Counted from the stretch's first letter, positions 14,001-31,633 are shown. The stretch is DNA of 64,000 bases from Trematomus loennbergii (GCA_012861695.1 JAAOOA010000002.1:38504347-38568346); one strand, 5' to 3'. Notes: generated by a model from the letters alone, not told the origin. Made by a program: numbers and translations.

Positions 14001-16340
14001 TGGCCTGTGTGCTGGGGAGCATGGTGCGGGGAGGCTGGGGGACCGGACATGGTGTCAGGGTGTCTGAACTGACTGACTAATGGCTGGTCGGAGCGAGTGA
14101 TTAGGCTGTTAGAGGCTGAGGGGGGGGGGGTTGCGTTTGGTCCCCTGGCGACACGTGTTTTCTGGGCTGTTACATCAGGGCGATCGAGGGAGGGGGGGGC
14201 ACAAACAGTCCAATTCATCATCTGTGTGCCTAGAACTATATGAAAGTGATGAATGTGTAAAGTCAGGTAAATGACTGAATTAGAGTAATGGCCGATTACA
14301 GCAATTTACCCTGAGCACTGCCAGGAATATACATTCCAGGCCGCAGCACACTGCTGGCTGATCCCAGATGCCTGGGCCTGCATATGAGGGGAAGGGGAGT
14401 GGAGCAGGTTCTGGTCAATGTGAGTCCTTCACGGAGTATGAGTGCACAACAAACCATAAACCCTTGGATTGATGTGCCAGAATAGAGCTGTGGTGATTAA
14501 GAAAATGATCCATGAAAGGAAACGGCAAGTGCACCTGTAAAGAGAAGAGGTGTTGACTGAATAATGCCTGACTTTTTTAGAACTAAAGTGAACAAATAAT
14601 ACAGTAAGGATGAATAGTATATGTTCACAGGGGCGTTCATGTTTTCATGATGGGCTTGCAACACTTTTGATTGGGGATGCTGCTCGGTGACATTAAACTA
14701 GACCAACATAGCAGCCTATTTGGAAAAAAAATGTCCTTACATTTTAGATAAACAATGGCTATAGTTCAAACGAACCTGCAAGTCGCGCTAGACACAAACG
14801 ATTTTAATGAAGTAGCCAAAATGTAACTTTCTGAAAATAAGTCACTCAAATGAAAAACACCCCATCTCTCAAAACACATCTGCAATTGCGAACAATGACA
14901 ATAAATATCAAGCAGGTGGACGCATACCACCAGTTCGAATCATTACACTGAACTGAACAAAATGATGGCAACCAGCAAAACCATTGGTCATTTACATCTT
15001 TGCATATCGACTTGCAATTTCCTCGTGGAGGTTTGTGATGGTGTATGATGGTCATGCTAAGACAAAGTCTGCTGTGCCATTCTTCACGCTACCGACTCTG
15101 ATTAAAGGCTGCATGAGTCGATTATGTCTGTACAACGAGTGTAGCGTGCGTCAGTACGGGCCAGGGTGAGGGTGCTCTTGCAGTCTGGCAGCGCAGTGCT
15201 CCGGGCCCCTCGCTCCCTGGATTAATGCCGATTGTTTGGGAATGACTTGGAGTTCTGGACCACACAAGGAGAGCTGGGGGAACGCTGGCCTGCATGGGGC
15301 TGCAGGAGAGGGAAGCAGAGGGGAGTCCACACAGAGTTTCTAGGAAGGTCCCTACTACCTCTCGCCGTTTCCTTCCTTCTTCTTCCTCCACCGCACACAC
15401 AAATACTCTTTCCTTCTTTGTAAATCTCAATCTTTCTACATTCACCCTTTGAAAACCAATGAGCTGCACTCGTGCCTCTGCTTTCCTGGGGTCAAGATGA
15501 AACGCCATTTCCCCTGACTACAGCCCCTACCTGCCCTGCTGAGTGTGTGAATGTGTGCATGTGGATGTATGTTTGTGGTGTTCTGTGGGAGGTCTAAAGC
15601 ACAGTGTGAGAGGACGCTTATGGGAGGGATACGAAGAGGACAACAATTCGTCAAAAAAAACGCTGGCTTCAATTAGCTGAACTTCGCTGGTTTTTGGTGT
15701 GAGTCATTAGAGATGGCCGGCGTTTCGAGGTAATATACTTTACTGGCGTAAATCGCTCTGTAAACACGTGGGAGTATATTGAGTATATATTTCTTTGCTG
15801 AGTAATCAGTTCAGTCAGCAAGTAAGCAAAACTCTCCCGCTACAGAGAAAGATGCTGACAGGGAGCGCTCTGCCTGCTCAGCCCTAAAGCTCACATGATG
15901 TGGAAGACGAGAGAATAAAACGCCAGAGCTGGTAATGACAGGAGACACGAGACTGACAGCTGTGTTTATAAAGCAGGGTGTGGGAGGCTGGAGCCCGGCG
16001 GATTCACTTCATCCAGAAAATGGCTCCCATGACCTGCACAGATGCTCTCTGAGACTCGATAGCGTTCATGTGGGAGCGCCTTATAAATCAAGCAGGAGCT
16101 TCATATCAAATGCTTTTTCTTCACTGTCTGGAATGACTAAAACTCACCGTCTGGGATGCTCGGTTTTGGAGCTACCCAGTGTGTTTGTGTGTGTGTGCGT
16201 GTGTGTGTTGGGGGGTTAATCTGGGGTTGAGCCATAGATCTAATTTGAACTGTCTGATTTTTTTTAAAACACACTCAACAGAGGAAACTTTTAAGGGTGT
16301 GAGACAGTAATGTTTGGGAAGTGCGGTGGAGGGGGGGGGG
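11089..16340. other. Intergenic; possible conserved non-coding blocks
   Basis: No gene found. Stretches near 13660-14000, 14250-14370 and 14940-15240 are unique, less AT-rich and carry homeodomain-like TAATTA/ATTAAT cores and an octamer-like tttgcatat near 14998. They could be regulatory, but conservation cannot be judged here. Confidence 0.35.
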
Positions 16341-16356
16341 GCTCCAGACAGTTACG

Positions 16357-16679
16357 CAGCGTCCACACGGCAGCATGCGTTGAAGCTTGCCGGCGGGCGT
16401 GTCTGAAGCTCGACCAACAACCAATCACATGAATCTCCCGCCCCGGACACACAAGCACGCGGTTTGATTGGCTAGAGCTTGTACTGGCATATGATTTGAT
16501 TGGCTGACTTCCGCTCGAAGCTTGAAAAGTTGAACTTTTCTCAACTTTTGAAGCGAGCAACGGAGGCAAAGCGAAGCGACGGAACCACAATGCAGTTCGG
16601 CAAAGCGTGACGTCACCCCATTCAAAGTGAATGGGAAGCTGCGTTGAAGCTTCAACGCACGCCGCCGTGTGGACGGGCC
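16357..16679. mobile_element. MITE with GTCCACACGGC termini, copy 1
   Basis: Inverted ends of about 30 bp: left gcgtccacacggcagcatgc, right the complement ending gtgtggacgggcc. A related copy in opposite orientation lies at 29760-30044. No clean target duplication was identified, so the superfamily is left open. Confidence 0.6.
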
Positions 16680-16707
16680 ATTGTAGTGTGTGTCTGTGCA
16701 TGTGTGT

Positions 16708-17150
16708 GTGTACATTTACTAAAGTACTGTACTCAAGTACAATATTGACAGACTTGTACTGTACCTGAGTATTTCAATGTTTAGCTACTTTTTAAATGTT
16801 ACTCCCCTACATTTATCTAAGACCTTTAGTTACTTTGCAGATTTGGATTAATGATGTGAAATATAATCAACACTTAAATCAGACTTTAGTTACACCTGGA
16901 GTAAAATTCACAATATACCCTGCAGTATACAAAGTCATTACAATTAGCTACATCTTCATCAGCTGTGATTAACACATGAATACATCAATTATTATTTGAA
17001 CAGGGCCAATTTGCATAATGAGTATATTTTATGCTAAGAATGTTCAAACTTTTACTTGAGTAACATTATGAATACAGTACTTTTTCTTGTAACAGAGTAT
17101 TTGTACACTTCTCCTACTTAAGTACAAGATCTGAGTACTTCCACTACCTT
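16708..17150. repeat. Dispersed TACT-rich repeat, copy 1
   Basis: The sequence is rich in 'agtact' and 'caagtac' with near-inverted ends ('actgtactcaagtac' and 'acttaagtacaagatctgag'). A second copy in the same orientation is at 43318-43845. This is a familiar abundant teleost repeat without coding capacity. Confidence 0.65.
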
Positions 17151-18212
17151 GACATAACCCTGTAGAGAGTACGAGACTGGCTGTGTTCACCATGTAGCTG
17201 TAGGAGTATGATTTCATGATTTATTTTTCTATTTGATGTTTACATGTGGTATAAATTGTGTTTTCTAACTATGAACCACATGGCACAACACCTTTAAACA
17301 GCACACATTTGGACTGTCATATCAGGATAATCACAGGTGTTGCTAATGTTAGGTGATTTAGACCTGAGAGTAGGATTAGCTGAAAAGAGTCCAAGGAAGC
17401 TTTCTCAAAAGTTAACAGCATTTAATTAAACAAATGATACGGTGACACAAATGGAATATGCAAGAGCGGCTGCTTTCATCAGCTGTCCCGGTCGCGTGAG
17501 GTCAGCCGGGTGAAAGAGAGCGTTTTCCTCTGTCCATCACGGGTTATCAACTGTAGTCTTCTCCTATTGGCCGGTCTCGACGGGGGCAGGTCCAAGGCAC
17601 TTCCTGGCGTTTTTCTGTTGTTAATTTACAATATTCTAATGTCTGTGGTTATTTAAACATTCCCTAATAAAAAGTATTTCAGTGTCAATAAGTGAGGGTT
17701 AAAGACAGTGTGTTTAGTGTACAACACTATATGTCATTTTACCTTAAATTCACTGTTTCAAAACATAGAATTTAGCCACATGCTAATGCTAACCTTAAAT
17801 TGAAGCTAACAATATTTACTCGCAAAACCGGAAGTCGTTGTGTGAATTCCGGTATTCAGAATAAAACAGCTTTAAATTAAAACAGTGTATTTAATCTAAA
17901 TTACAATATAAACATTGATTTGATTTCTTACACTAATCACATTAACGATGGCTTTGTTGTATTCAAGTGTCCCTGTAAGCCGTGAGCAAATTGGAATTCA
18001 GCCACTCTCATTTTATTATTTACACCTGCGACTTTTACAAATAAAAAAAATATAATAAAAAAAAATAAAAAAATACATTTAAATGCCTGTTTTTTATAAC
18101 AATATCAGTCCAAGTGTTTGTCTTCACCTACAAAGTTAAATGTACTTGCAAGAGAAGAGCAATTCATTATTATACTTCTTTCACATTCAATTTGTTAAAA
18201 AAAACATTTATA

Positions 18213-18290
18213 AGATAGATAGGTATTGATCCCAAATTGGGACATTTAAATAATTTCCCAATTTGGGATCAATATAGATTACCTAAGAAT
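18213..18290. repeat. Palindromic LINE-tail-like repeat
   Basis: Two inverted copies of 'attgatcccaaattggga' flank a ~15-bp loop. The phrase resembles the 3' terminal motif of Rex/RTE-like fish retroposons, here head-to-head so that it can fold into a hairpin. Confidence 0.5.
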
Positions 18291-21200
18291 TGAAGGTACA
18301 AATCTGCTCAGCATCTATTCATGTAATCATCAGACACATCCCAAAAATATGAAATGTCTTCTCTACATGTACATCACATATGAGAAGCAATTTGAGATTA
18401 TGTGTTCCTGGCAGGACGCTTGTTCATAGTTTGACTGACTGACACCGACACACTGCCGCACGTTCCCAGATTCCAACAACTCTCCACAAAACCGCAAGAA
18501 AAATTAGACAGCGACGACACACATGACGCTACGATTTCTGCTGCTGCTGGTAGTGATTTTCATCCTACAGCTGCGCGGCAACAAACACCAGCTCCAGTTT
18601 TCTTTTACCCACATCCCCCTTTCCTCACTCAGTCCAACTTTCCCTCCCATCCACCCCCAAACTCCCCACATCTTTAGGTGACTCCCCCTGCTACCCCGTA
18701 CACACCCCATCCACCCCATAGGCTGCCTCTCTCCACTGCAGCTGCCAAGAATAAGACTGGCTGATGTGGGGGCCTCACGAGGGGGGGCTGAAGCAGTGCC
18801 TCTCCAGCCTCTGAGCACTGTCTCCGCTGAAGTTGTCCACTTGGCTCTGTTTATTTAATATTCAGTCAGCTGTGGGGAGTTGGGTTAGCCACAGCTTATA
18901 AAACTCAGTCAGCATGACCAAGATATAACCCCCCCCCCTTTCTCCTACAACTACACATACATACTCACGCATACACAGATACATACATGAACACACAAAC
19001 TGTAGCATGCTCTGTCCCATGGGCTTTACCTTTAAGAGCACAAAGCATGGTGATGATACAAGAACCAGGGTTTAATGTACTGTATCAGTAGCACATTAAC
19101 GTTAAACGGAGAAAAGTTGCTGGTAGTCTTATCATTTTTTCCTTATGTAAACTATCACACGTTTCCCCTCCAGGCACATCAAAGCTGAACTCTGGGATGT
19201 AATGAGCTTAACTGTTTGACTGGTATTAAGACGACTGAGCAGAAACAAAGCAGGAAGCGAACAGCACATGAGCTGCAGCGTAACTTCAGAGGGGCATGAA
19301 GCGGACCAATATGGATTTGTGTATGAGCGAGTAGGGGGGGGGGGGGATTGCGGGTCTTAATAATTCTCACAGCGGCCCAGCATGCTCCATCTTCGCTCTC
19401 GACTCCGAGGCTCCATGGCAACCTCCGGGGTCAGGGGTCAGGGGAAAGGTTGCTTTTATCTGCTAATGAGGTCGGTACCTGGGGTCTGCGTGTCTCTGTC
19501 TCCCCGCGTCTCCTCTGCATGGTGATATGCGGGGGGGGGGCATGAATGTCTGCCAAGTGACACCAATGCCATCTTCACTCATCTCCACCCCCGGCCTCCA
19601 AGCTGCGCTCTTTTGAGGGTGGGACAGGGGAGCGAGGTTGCCCGGTGGGAAGGGGTTACTCGTATTAGTTTCTGCCCTGTTGGGACGATAACAAACGGCT
19701 CCAAAATTGCTGTCCCCCAGTCTGGCTCCTCATTGTCAAATAAGTGTTCACATGCAAATCAACAATCGCCCCATGGACGTCGCTCCCCCCAAATTTCACT
19801 TTAGGGGTTTGATGGATTGCATGTACGCAGCAACACGGTTTGTGTAGCGTTGTGCTTACTGTTTAAGTGGCCGGTGATTGATGTCATGTTGTTTTGCTTC
19901 TTACACGCGAATCAGCTGTGCCGAGAGAGCGGTGACAGAACAGTCAAACAAACCGCATGATTAACAGTCACCTTTTTTTCCTTTTAAATTTAGAGAAAGC
20001 ACCAAGCCAGTAAATCCTGTGAATTATGGCCTGCTCAAAACAAATAAGTGTTGAATGGGACACGAGGCTTTCCGTTTGGCCGGGCTGTTTAATGCCCCTG
20101 GAAAACACACTTCCCCTCGCCAATCTGCTCTCACTATATCACACAAGGCTCATTGGCCCATGTGCCCCCTTCAATGGGGCAAACAGGCACCCTCACCAGC
20201 CCCCGTCCCACTCCCACACCCCCTCGCTCTCACACACACGCCCCCTGTCATGTTCGCGGGACTGAGAAAGGAGTCCATTAACTCTGATTTAGTGGCAGTG
20301 TCATGCGGTCCCCTTTGTGAGGTGGTGACATTCAGTGAATGGGAATCAGAATTCGCTCCCCCTCCTCCTCCATCTTTCCTTCTCTTGGCTCCATGCTCAG
20401 GGTATGTGTGGCTCTGGTAGCAGTGTGAGGGTTCAGAGTTGTGGCTTGCAGGGGGGGGACGTGGATTGAGAGGGTTTTGCTGCCACATGTCTCTGAGTGG
20501 CGGACTCTTTGTGCCTGGGCCAGCCTGTTTGTTTAGCCTTTCCTCAGAGAGCTGCTTCACACATCGGTGCCTCGTACGGAGGACTGAGGAAACATGCTCG
20601 GGCTTTGAGAGGAGGAGAAGAAACTAACCTTGTAGAAAGGACATTTCCGCCAATTTGACAAACAATAAACAAACAATTTCTTGATGAAAGTGACTCCGAA
20701 CTCTTTTTAACCAGTATTTATTTTAACCACAGAGTGAGGATAAGTGCAGGCCCATTATCAAAACACTTTCAACAACTAAAATATGAAATTAAGAGTTCAG
20801 AGCCACAGTATCTAGGGTCGAGATGCCTCAGAATATGTATAATAAAGATTATTTCTTAGAGAAGAATACTGACAAATCCAAATGAGAAAAGAAAGGCAGA
20901 ATCAAAGGCAGGTGAGGAAGGATTTAAGCAGTTCGAAACGCTTCGAAACAAACTGGGCTTGAATGATTTATCATGTCATATTTCAAAGTTGCAGACAGCT
21001 AGATCTGGAAAAGCTTTGTGATTATTTCTTTCAAACTTGGTAGAACTCTTTGAAATATATTTGCCAAGTAAATCTTATCAATCCATGGAATAATGGGAAA
21101 TAAGTTAACGATCAAAATACATCTGACAGTATGAGTTATGTGTTTTTGTCTTTGTGTGAAGTTTACAAAGTTGGCCATGCTGGGTTTGAACTCGCCCCAC

Positions 21201-21802
21201 AGCTGTTCTGCATTGGTATCGATGGCTGCTGCTCATGACCTTTGGAGAATCCATCCATTCCTGGCTAACCTCTCCCACCAGCGAGAGACGGGTCACAACA
21301 GGCTGCTACCTCTGGGCTCAGGCGCGTCCACGCAGAAGGTGAGCCGCGTGCACGTGACCGTCAGGAAACAGGAGGGCAGAGAGGTCAGGCTTGATTATTC
21401 TACCCTGCTCTCTTGGAAAACAAAATAAGACAAATATTTACACAAACAGGAAGCTTAGAATTTCCTAATGATTGGAAACACGCTGGGCGCTACATATACC
21501 ACACACATACACTGATTTGGAATCAAATGTAGTATCACAATAGAAAACTGGCATTAAAGGATTGTTGAGAAGCCTACTTTGACATTAAACGGTGGAATGT
21601 TTCAGCCCCAACTAAAAGCCCATTAATGGTGCTGAGTTTAGACTTCCCTCCAGCAATGTTAGATCAACCATAATAACTTGCGAGTTTATGGACCTTTGCT
21701 CCCCAAATGTCTACCATGTTGCTAATTGCGTACATCTGTGGCTGGTGTTTTGATGTTTTGTCTCTATGTGCAGCTGTCCGTTCCGTTTCCAACAGCCTCT
21801 GG

Positions 21803-22065
21803 TTAAAAGTGGCATGGCCCTCTGTTATCTGTGTCCAGCCCTGAAATAGAAGCAGCGCACGTGCTTTGTGATTCACCAGGAGGACCTTGCCTTTTGTACC
21901 AAGTCTTAAAGTTAGCTAATTTATTGGCTAAAATCAAACAAGGAAATATGCACATTAAGCCTCCAGCCATTCAATGGTTTTATGTAGACTTTAATAACAA
22001 GCGAACACTCGCCAGCAGTAATGCCTGTTCAGGTTGGACACAAACAGAGGGCCATGCCACTTTAA
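21803..22065. repeat. Inverted repeat with ~35-bp arms
   Basis: Left arm 21803-21840 and right arm 22032-22065 share 'gtggcatggccctctgtt' as reverse complements, with small indels, separated by about 190 bp of unique sequence. The same peptide GWTQ-TEGHAT is therefore readable on both strands. No transposon family was recognised. Confidence 0.65.
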
Positions 22066-24050
22066 ACGATGGAAAATGGAGACAAATAAATAGCAAGCAT
22101 TGAAACCAACATGAATCATTTTAAGTAAAGAACGTGGTCAACTTGTATCAAATGTTGGAACATATTGTATTTCTGTATCCAGAGTTTTGTTCTTCATGCT
22201 GATGTTACATCAGCGTGTTATTTATTTATTGTCACGAGTCAAACTGGAACCGGCAATGGCCCCAACTTGTGGTTCGTGGCTGCTACAAAGTCTCCAACAA
22301 GTCCATTATTGAGTCCTTAAATCCAACAACATCAGCCAACGGGGAAACGTACAGTATTCCTGCCAGTTCCAAGTAAAAAGCAACTTTTTTTGTGTATTTA
22401 CTTCAAAATAATGTCTGTAATTCGACATTTTGTAAAAACTGCTTTGTTGATGACTTAGCCTGGGAAATGCCATTAAGTTCAAAGGGAAACATGACCACCA
22501 CCATCTTTTGAGGGAATGGTGTCAAATATGGTCATTTGACTAACAACTAATACATTTTAAATGTGTAAGCTATTTAAAATGTCAAACATTGATGACGTAA
22601 AATCTCCACACAAACAATATAAATTAACATATAAACATTTGTTAAAGTTAAATATGTACATTTGAAAACTCGCCTTTTTTCACTTTTTCTGCTATCTGTC
22701 TACATTAAGGTTTCTTGCAATTCAGGTTGTTTTTTTCTGTAAATTCTTCAAATATGAATACATTCTTCAAAAGACAGCCAAATTATGCAAATATTGTTCT
22801 TGTCTTAATTTACAGCATACATATGACACAGAGAAGAGAAGCTGTGTTAACTTTTAGATTAAAGTCAGTTCATTTTATAAAAGTAAACCCTTTTTCATCG
22901 CCAAGGGACATTAAGTTGCTTTGCATTAACTACATTCGTCTACATACTAACTTCCTGCTAACCATTTTGGTTAATCTAATAATGCACATTGACAATGTGC
23001 AAAACCCTTAATGGGAGTTTAAGGTTGTTGTTGTTGTTGTTTACTGCATGAAAGTTTTTTGACAAGCTCTCAAGTGTGTTTATATCAGACAGCAGGCGTC
23101 CACACGACTGCAGGGTGTCTCTCAGTGCCATCAGAGCAGGGATCAGCACAAATGTGTGCAATGTGTACACCAGGGAAACCCGATCTTGAGTAATTGTCAG
23201 GATAAGGCGAGGGATTGACCTCTGCCATGAACCATATTTTCTGAAACAACACACACTTGAGCTAGCTTTGAAATAGCCTCTCCTCCAGGACTGGAGTGGC
23301 CCATGAGGAAGCTAGTCATCAACTTTTTAGTGTAACTAAACAAAGCCTATGGTAATTTCATTAGCTCACTCTTACATTCTCAGCGAGCAGATAGCCAGTG
23401 CCCTCTGCTCCCCGAGACGCCATCCCTCTGCTGGCCGTGACATCACACGCCAGCAATGTGAGGCATGGGTCCATCTGCACAGGGCTTGTTTTGTATTTGA
23501 AGCACTGTTTTTCATTCACACAGAATAAACTCTTCTAGTCATTCATCAAAGCACTTACTAAATCAGTTCAAAATCTTCTGTTGTCTTTTGACTGTTGGAC
23601 CTCAAAGTAAATGTGGTGATGATTGTTATTGTGTGCGAGCATTTAAGACTGCTGCGTTTTCATGACTGATTCGTGGAAAGTGTTTAGTTTTCATGTGGCG
23701 TGTCATAAAATGTTCCCTTTTTCTATTTACTCAAGGCTTTTTCACTTATTTAAAGATGACCAAACACACAACATCTCTTCTCCCTCACGTCTACTCACCC
23801 CTCCGTCTGTCCAGACATGGTGTGTTTGGTGTTGTGACAGCTCGGATCCTGCCGCGTTCAGCTTGCATTCCTTTCATCCCAGATCCCCCAGGGGTCCGCC
23901 TCACCTCTCCCAATCACTGCCCCAGTGTGAGGGAATCAGACAGATGCAGGATCCGGCAGATGGTAGGCAAGTTCATGGTCCAATGACATCCACCTCAGGC
24001 ATGCTGTACATAATCCCTCTTTACAATTAGCACTTAACAGCAAACATTAA

Positions 24051-24557
24051 AGGTCACCTATTATGCCAAATCCACTTGTTCATGTCTCTTCTACATAAAC
24101 ATGTGTCCCCTCTGTGTAAAGAGATTCTGAAAGTTTCAGGAAAAAAGATTCGCTCACTTTCTGTCCTGATCCATTTATATAAAAACCTGTCTGAAAATGA
24201 GCTGATCAGATTTTGGCCACTTTATGATGTCATAACGATTTTTTGGCTTGTGTAATCATTAGCCAATAACCAACCAAGGTAACCCCGCCCACTTTATCAC
24301 CTGAATCTCCTCCTAGAGCTCCATTGTGTTTTTTTTAACCAAATGTCTCTCAGAGGGGCGTGGGGAGTGGCTCCTTATTTTCATCTCAAGTAAAAGACAG
24401 AGAATCAGCACTTTTGAAACAGGGCTGAAACAGAGGGTTTATGAGATGCTACAATGCATGATCAGTTTGGTATTTCGAGCCAAACACTTCAGAGACATGT
24501 TTTGTATATATCTGAGATCTATAATATATTGATGAAAAATAGTATAATAGGGTACCT
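24051..24557 (+). mobile_element. TTAA-target MITE, family 2 copy 1
   Basis: Inverted ends AGGTCACCTATTATG and CATAATAGG-type complement are flanked by TTAA (24047-24050 and 24558-24561). A second, inverted copy sits at 42014-42515 inside prdm10. A longer near-identical flank (TTAAnnGCAAACATTAA) occurs on both sides here. Confidence 0.75.
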
Positions 24558-24574
24558 TTAATGGCAAACATTAA

Positions 24575-25618
24575 TAATTAATACTCATCAGAAATCTTCC
24601 TTGGCTCGGTCAGAAAACTCTGGAATCTGGTGGGGAAAATATGTCGACTTCTCTGCCATCAGTGGCGGAGCTGCAGGGTAATTTAATTTGGATCAAAGAC
24701 ATTCATGTCTTTCAAAAAGGTCTAGAGGGCTGCTCAGTTTTTTAGTAATAACAGAAACGCTTCCGGCGTTGACCTCCACTGCCCCCTTCCACCTTCCTCT
24801 CCCCCCCTCTGCCCTCACCCCGAAATCCCTGCTTTGAAGGGCTCAAGGCATCGCGGCCACTCAGTCTGATGGAGAGGCAGTACAAAAAGAAAAGCTGGGA
24901 TTTCTTAACCTGTAACCTATTCCTCCTGGACATAGAATAACATCAAATCATTATACACAAAATAAATGACTTGTAAGAGACATTTGATGAGACTTCACAA
25001 CCACAATAATGAAAAAATAAATCACCCATATTACATGATTCTGTTTAAGTACAAATGCTTAATGAACTCAGTACGTGCAAATAATTTACTGTAAAAACAT
25101 GGCTGATTCTCATTCTTCACATTATGAAATTCTTCAGACGCAAGTTGTGGTTGACTGCTCTGATCTTACAGAAACTCATTTATGGGCCACATGTCAAACG
25201 ATTTCCTCCTAAAGAGTCGATTGAAATAAAAAGTCTGGGAAGCATTCCCTCAATGCAGAGCTGACATGGCTGTATGGTATATGATAGGTCTGACAGTATC
25301 ATGGAATAGGTGATGTGAGATGTCCTTTATGCTTGTAACAACCAAAGGTAATATCTGGTGACAGTGCGCCCCCTTGTGTTTGAACTATTCTGTAAATTAA
25401 AAGGCTGCTGTTGCCTACCAAGAGTATTTGAAATGCAAAAAAACAAAAGCAACAGAAGTAGTAAAACTCTTACAGCCACAGAATGTAAACACAGGAAGCA
25501 ATAAATACGATTGTTTAGGCAACTAGCAAATGATCAACATTTGAAGATATTCCCACTTGGTAATTAAAACCGTTCTTTTTATAAAAGCTCTAGTGAGTGT
25601 TCCAAGTCCGACAAAAAG
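24575..25618. other. 3' flank of the helical-protein gene
   Basis: About 1 kb downstream of the stop codon at 25619, probably including its 3' untranslated region on the minus strand. AT-rich; no further gene or bounded repeat seen. Confidence 0.4.
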
Positions 25619-29417
<3,799 letters not shown>

Positions 29418-29759
29418 CTGGAGAAATGATGAGAGGACAGTGAGCATGTGTGTTGATTGTTTTAAAAGATTATGATTTTTTTTTATTCTGTTGGAAATAG
29501 CTTTTCAAATTACAGTTGTTTGATCCGATAAATATATGGTTAAATTAAGAAATCTGGCCATGCCTCATGATCATGACTACTACTTTTTTGAGAAATAGGT
29601 AAATAAAGCATTTGATAGCAAATATGGATAAGGCAGATTTTTTAAACAGAAATATCATGTGAACTCAATTTCTAAGTGCTTTTGCACATGCTCGAGTGGT
29701 ATCTGGAGTGCCTAGTCCACAACATTTGCTAGTGGAGCCTCGCAGCAACAAAACTGTGA

Positions 29760-30044
29760 CGGCCCGTCCACACGGCGGCATGCGTTGACGTAGCTTCCCA
29801 TTCACTTTGAATGGGGTGACGTCACGCTTTGCCGAACTGCATTGTGGTTCCGTCGCTTCGCTTTGCCTCCGTTGCTCGCTTCAAAAGTTGAGAAAAGTTA
29901 AACTTTAATGCTTCGACGGAAGCGTCAGCCGATCAAATCATATGCCAGTACAAGCTGTAGCCAATCAAACCGTGTGCTTGTGTGTCCGGGGCGGGAGATT
30001 CATGTGATTTGTTGTTGGTCGAGCTTCAGACACGCCTGCCGGCC
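29760..30044. mobile_element. MITE with GTCCACACGGC terminus, copy 2 (truncated)
   Basis: Begins ggcccgtccacacggcggca and runs parallel, in reverse, to the copy at 16357-16679 (shared segment around 'gacgtcacgctttgccgaac'). It lacks the second terminal repeat and stops near cctgccggc. Confidence 0.6.
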
Positions 30045-30149
30045 GCGAAACGTCCCGCCAACACGGCACCCAGACCCCACGCAGCATTCTCATCTGTTTG
30101 TCATTACTGGTGTCATTTTCTGGTTGCTAACAAACGCCATTGTAACACA

Positions 30150-30421
30150 TAATCACTGATGTTCCGCTGTAACGGTGGTGGACTCATCAGAACAGAGTGG
30201 GCGAGCTGACCAATCAGAGCACACTGGGCTCAGGGAGGGGGGGGGGGGGGGCAGGAGCTCCAACAAGCCGTTTAGGACAGAGAGTGAATACACATACTAT
30301 ACAGAGATGCTGTATGAGAAACCAATGTGAGTTTGGAAAATTGCACAATGTAAATCTATTCTAGTAGACCTCAACAATGGAATTATGATCAGTAGAAATG
30401 GCCATGACATGGGACCTTTAA
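30150..30421. mobile_element. Partial TTAA-type MITE
   Basis: The right end 'catgacatgggacctttaaa' and a poly-G stretch at 30237-30251 match the layout of the element at 33903-34341. The left end is not defined. A 'gaccaatcagagca' motif is shared with other fish MITEs of this type. Confidence 0.4.
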
Positions 30422-30670
30422 AGCTGTGGGCAACTGTTTATGCACTTGGGGCATGAAATACCAGTGTTGAAATAGGCTCTAAGGTCTTTTTTGTCCAAAA
30501 TATCAGACAATAAAATTAATTCTCACCATAAATACTGGTCATTCCTGTGTTCCATAACAACCTCCTGCTGTATCCTCAGTGGAGGCTCCCCCTTGAATAA
30601 AAGTAACACACTGAATAAGCATGACATGATTAATCCGGTCAGGAGAGATTCCCCTCAGGCCTGCGCTCAC

Positions 30671-30871
30671 CCCTTGCCGCAGGCGGCACTTCAGGGCATG
30701 GACACAGCCTCCCAGAAGCATCCACAGCAGACACACCAGCAGGAGCCTGCCGCACACATCCAGCAGCAGTAGAGAGGGGTGCAGCGGCGCCTCCACCTGG
30801 CACACTGACCACACTACAACCACAGGAGCCACACGGGAGCAGCGTTTCCAGGGTCGCAGTGTCTTCAGAGT
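30671..30871 (-). CDS. Possible membrane-segment exon
   Basis: A 201-bp stop-free frame lies between acceptor gtcacag|ACT and donor GGG|gtgagc. It encodes a basic start (TLKTLRPWKRC), hydrophobic VAPVVVVWSVC and a likely transmembrane helix (LLLVCLLWMLLGGCV). It might be an upstream exon of the helical-protein gene, but the phase does not fit the exon at 29281-29417 without another break. A second frame is also open here, so support is moderate at best. Confidence 0.35.
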
Positions 30872-31633
30872 CTGTGACCAACCTGTGTGCTGGGCTGATC
30901 AACAACTGGGGTTTGGTGTGAACTGCTGAAGAAAGGGGAAACAGAACGGGTTTATTGATAATTAAATAATGGGCTTACTTGCTGTACCTATAGGCATCTG
31001 AGTATGCTTTTTGTTGAGCTTACACACAGTTCCACTCTTTCCCATGATGGGAAACATTCAAAATGATATTCAGCAACCAACCAAGTCTTGTCAACATTGA
31101 TTTGACCATGATTCAGCTGTTTTTTGTAATTGTTATGAGTTGTAATTTGAGAGTTGCCCTGGAGGATTTTTCTGGATGTATATGTTGGTAGGTGCTTCGC
31201 TTGTAGATTTGTCTCTATAAATGTAGAGATAGTGACTATGTAATGGTATTGCATCTAAATTGATTGTTATAAGTGTCTGTTGATTGTTTTGTGTATATCT
31301 ACTGAGGTACTGCAATAATGAGAATAATATTTTTTAACAGCTAGCCTCAAGTAAGTACTATTCTTTTAGATTACTAAGACATAGTTTTAGATTACTAAGA
31401 CATACTTATACTTACACTCATGGGCGTAATTTCCACTGGGGACAGGGGGGACATGTCCCCCCCACTTTTCAAAATCCCATTTGTGTCCCCCCCACTTTTT
31501 AATTTTTTTTTTTTTTTTTTTTTTACGCAAGCGGTCATCGTCACGGAGGAGCGTCTGTGTGTGTGTGTGGCACGAGCGCATCTTGTGAGAGAGAGATAGA
31601 AAGAGACAGAGAGAGAGAGACATAGAGAGTTAC

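Larger units (their letters stand above)
17160..24030. other. Intergenic, AT-rich, no gene recognised
   Basis: No reading frame with splice context was found. Contents are A-rich stretches near 18040-18080, a short LINE-tail palindrome at 18213-18290, an inverted repeat at 21803-22065 and a short (TTG)n run near 23022. Poly-G runs occur near 19333 and 19529. Confidence 0.45.

Noticed and set aside
16291..16715. 136-codon minus-strand frame
   Set aside because: Lies across the MITE with GTCCACACGGC ends, and part of it recurs at 29.9 kb.
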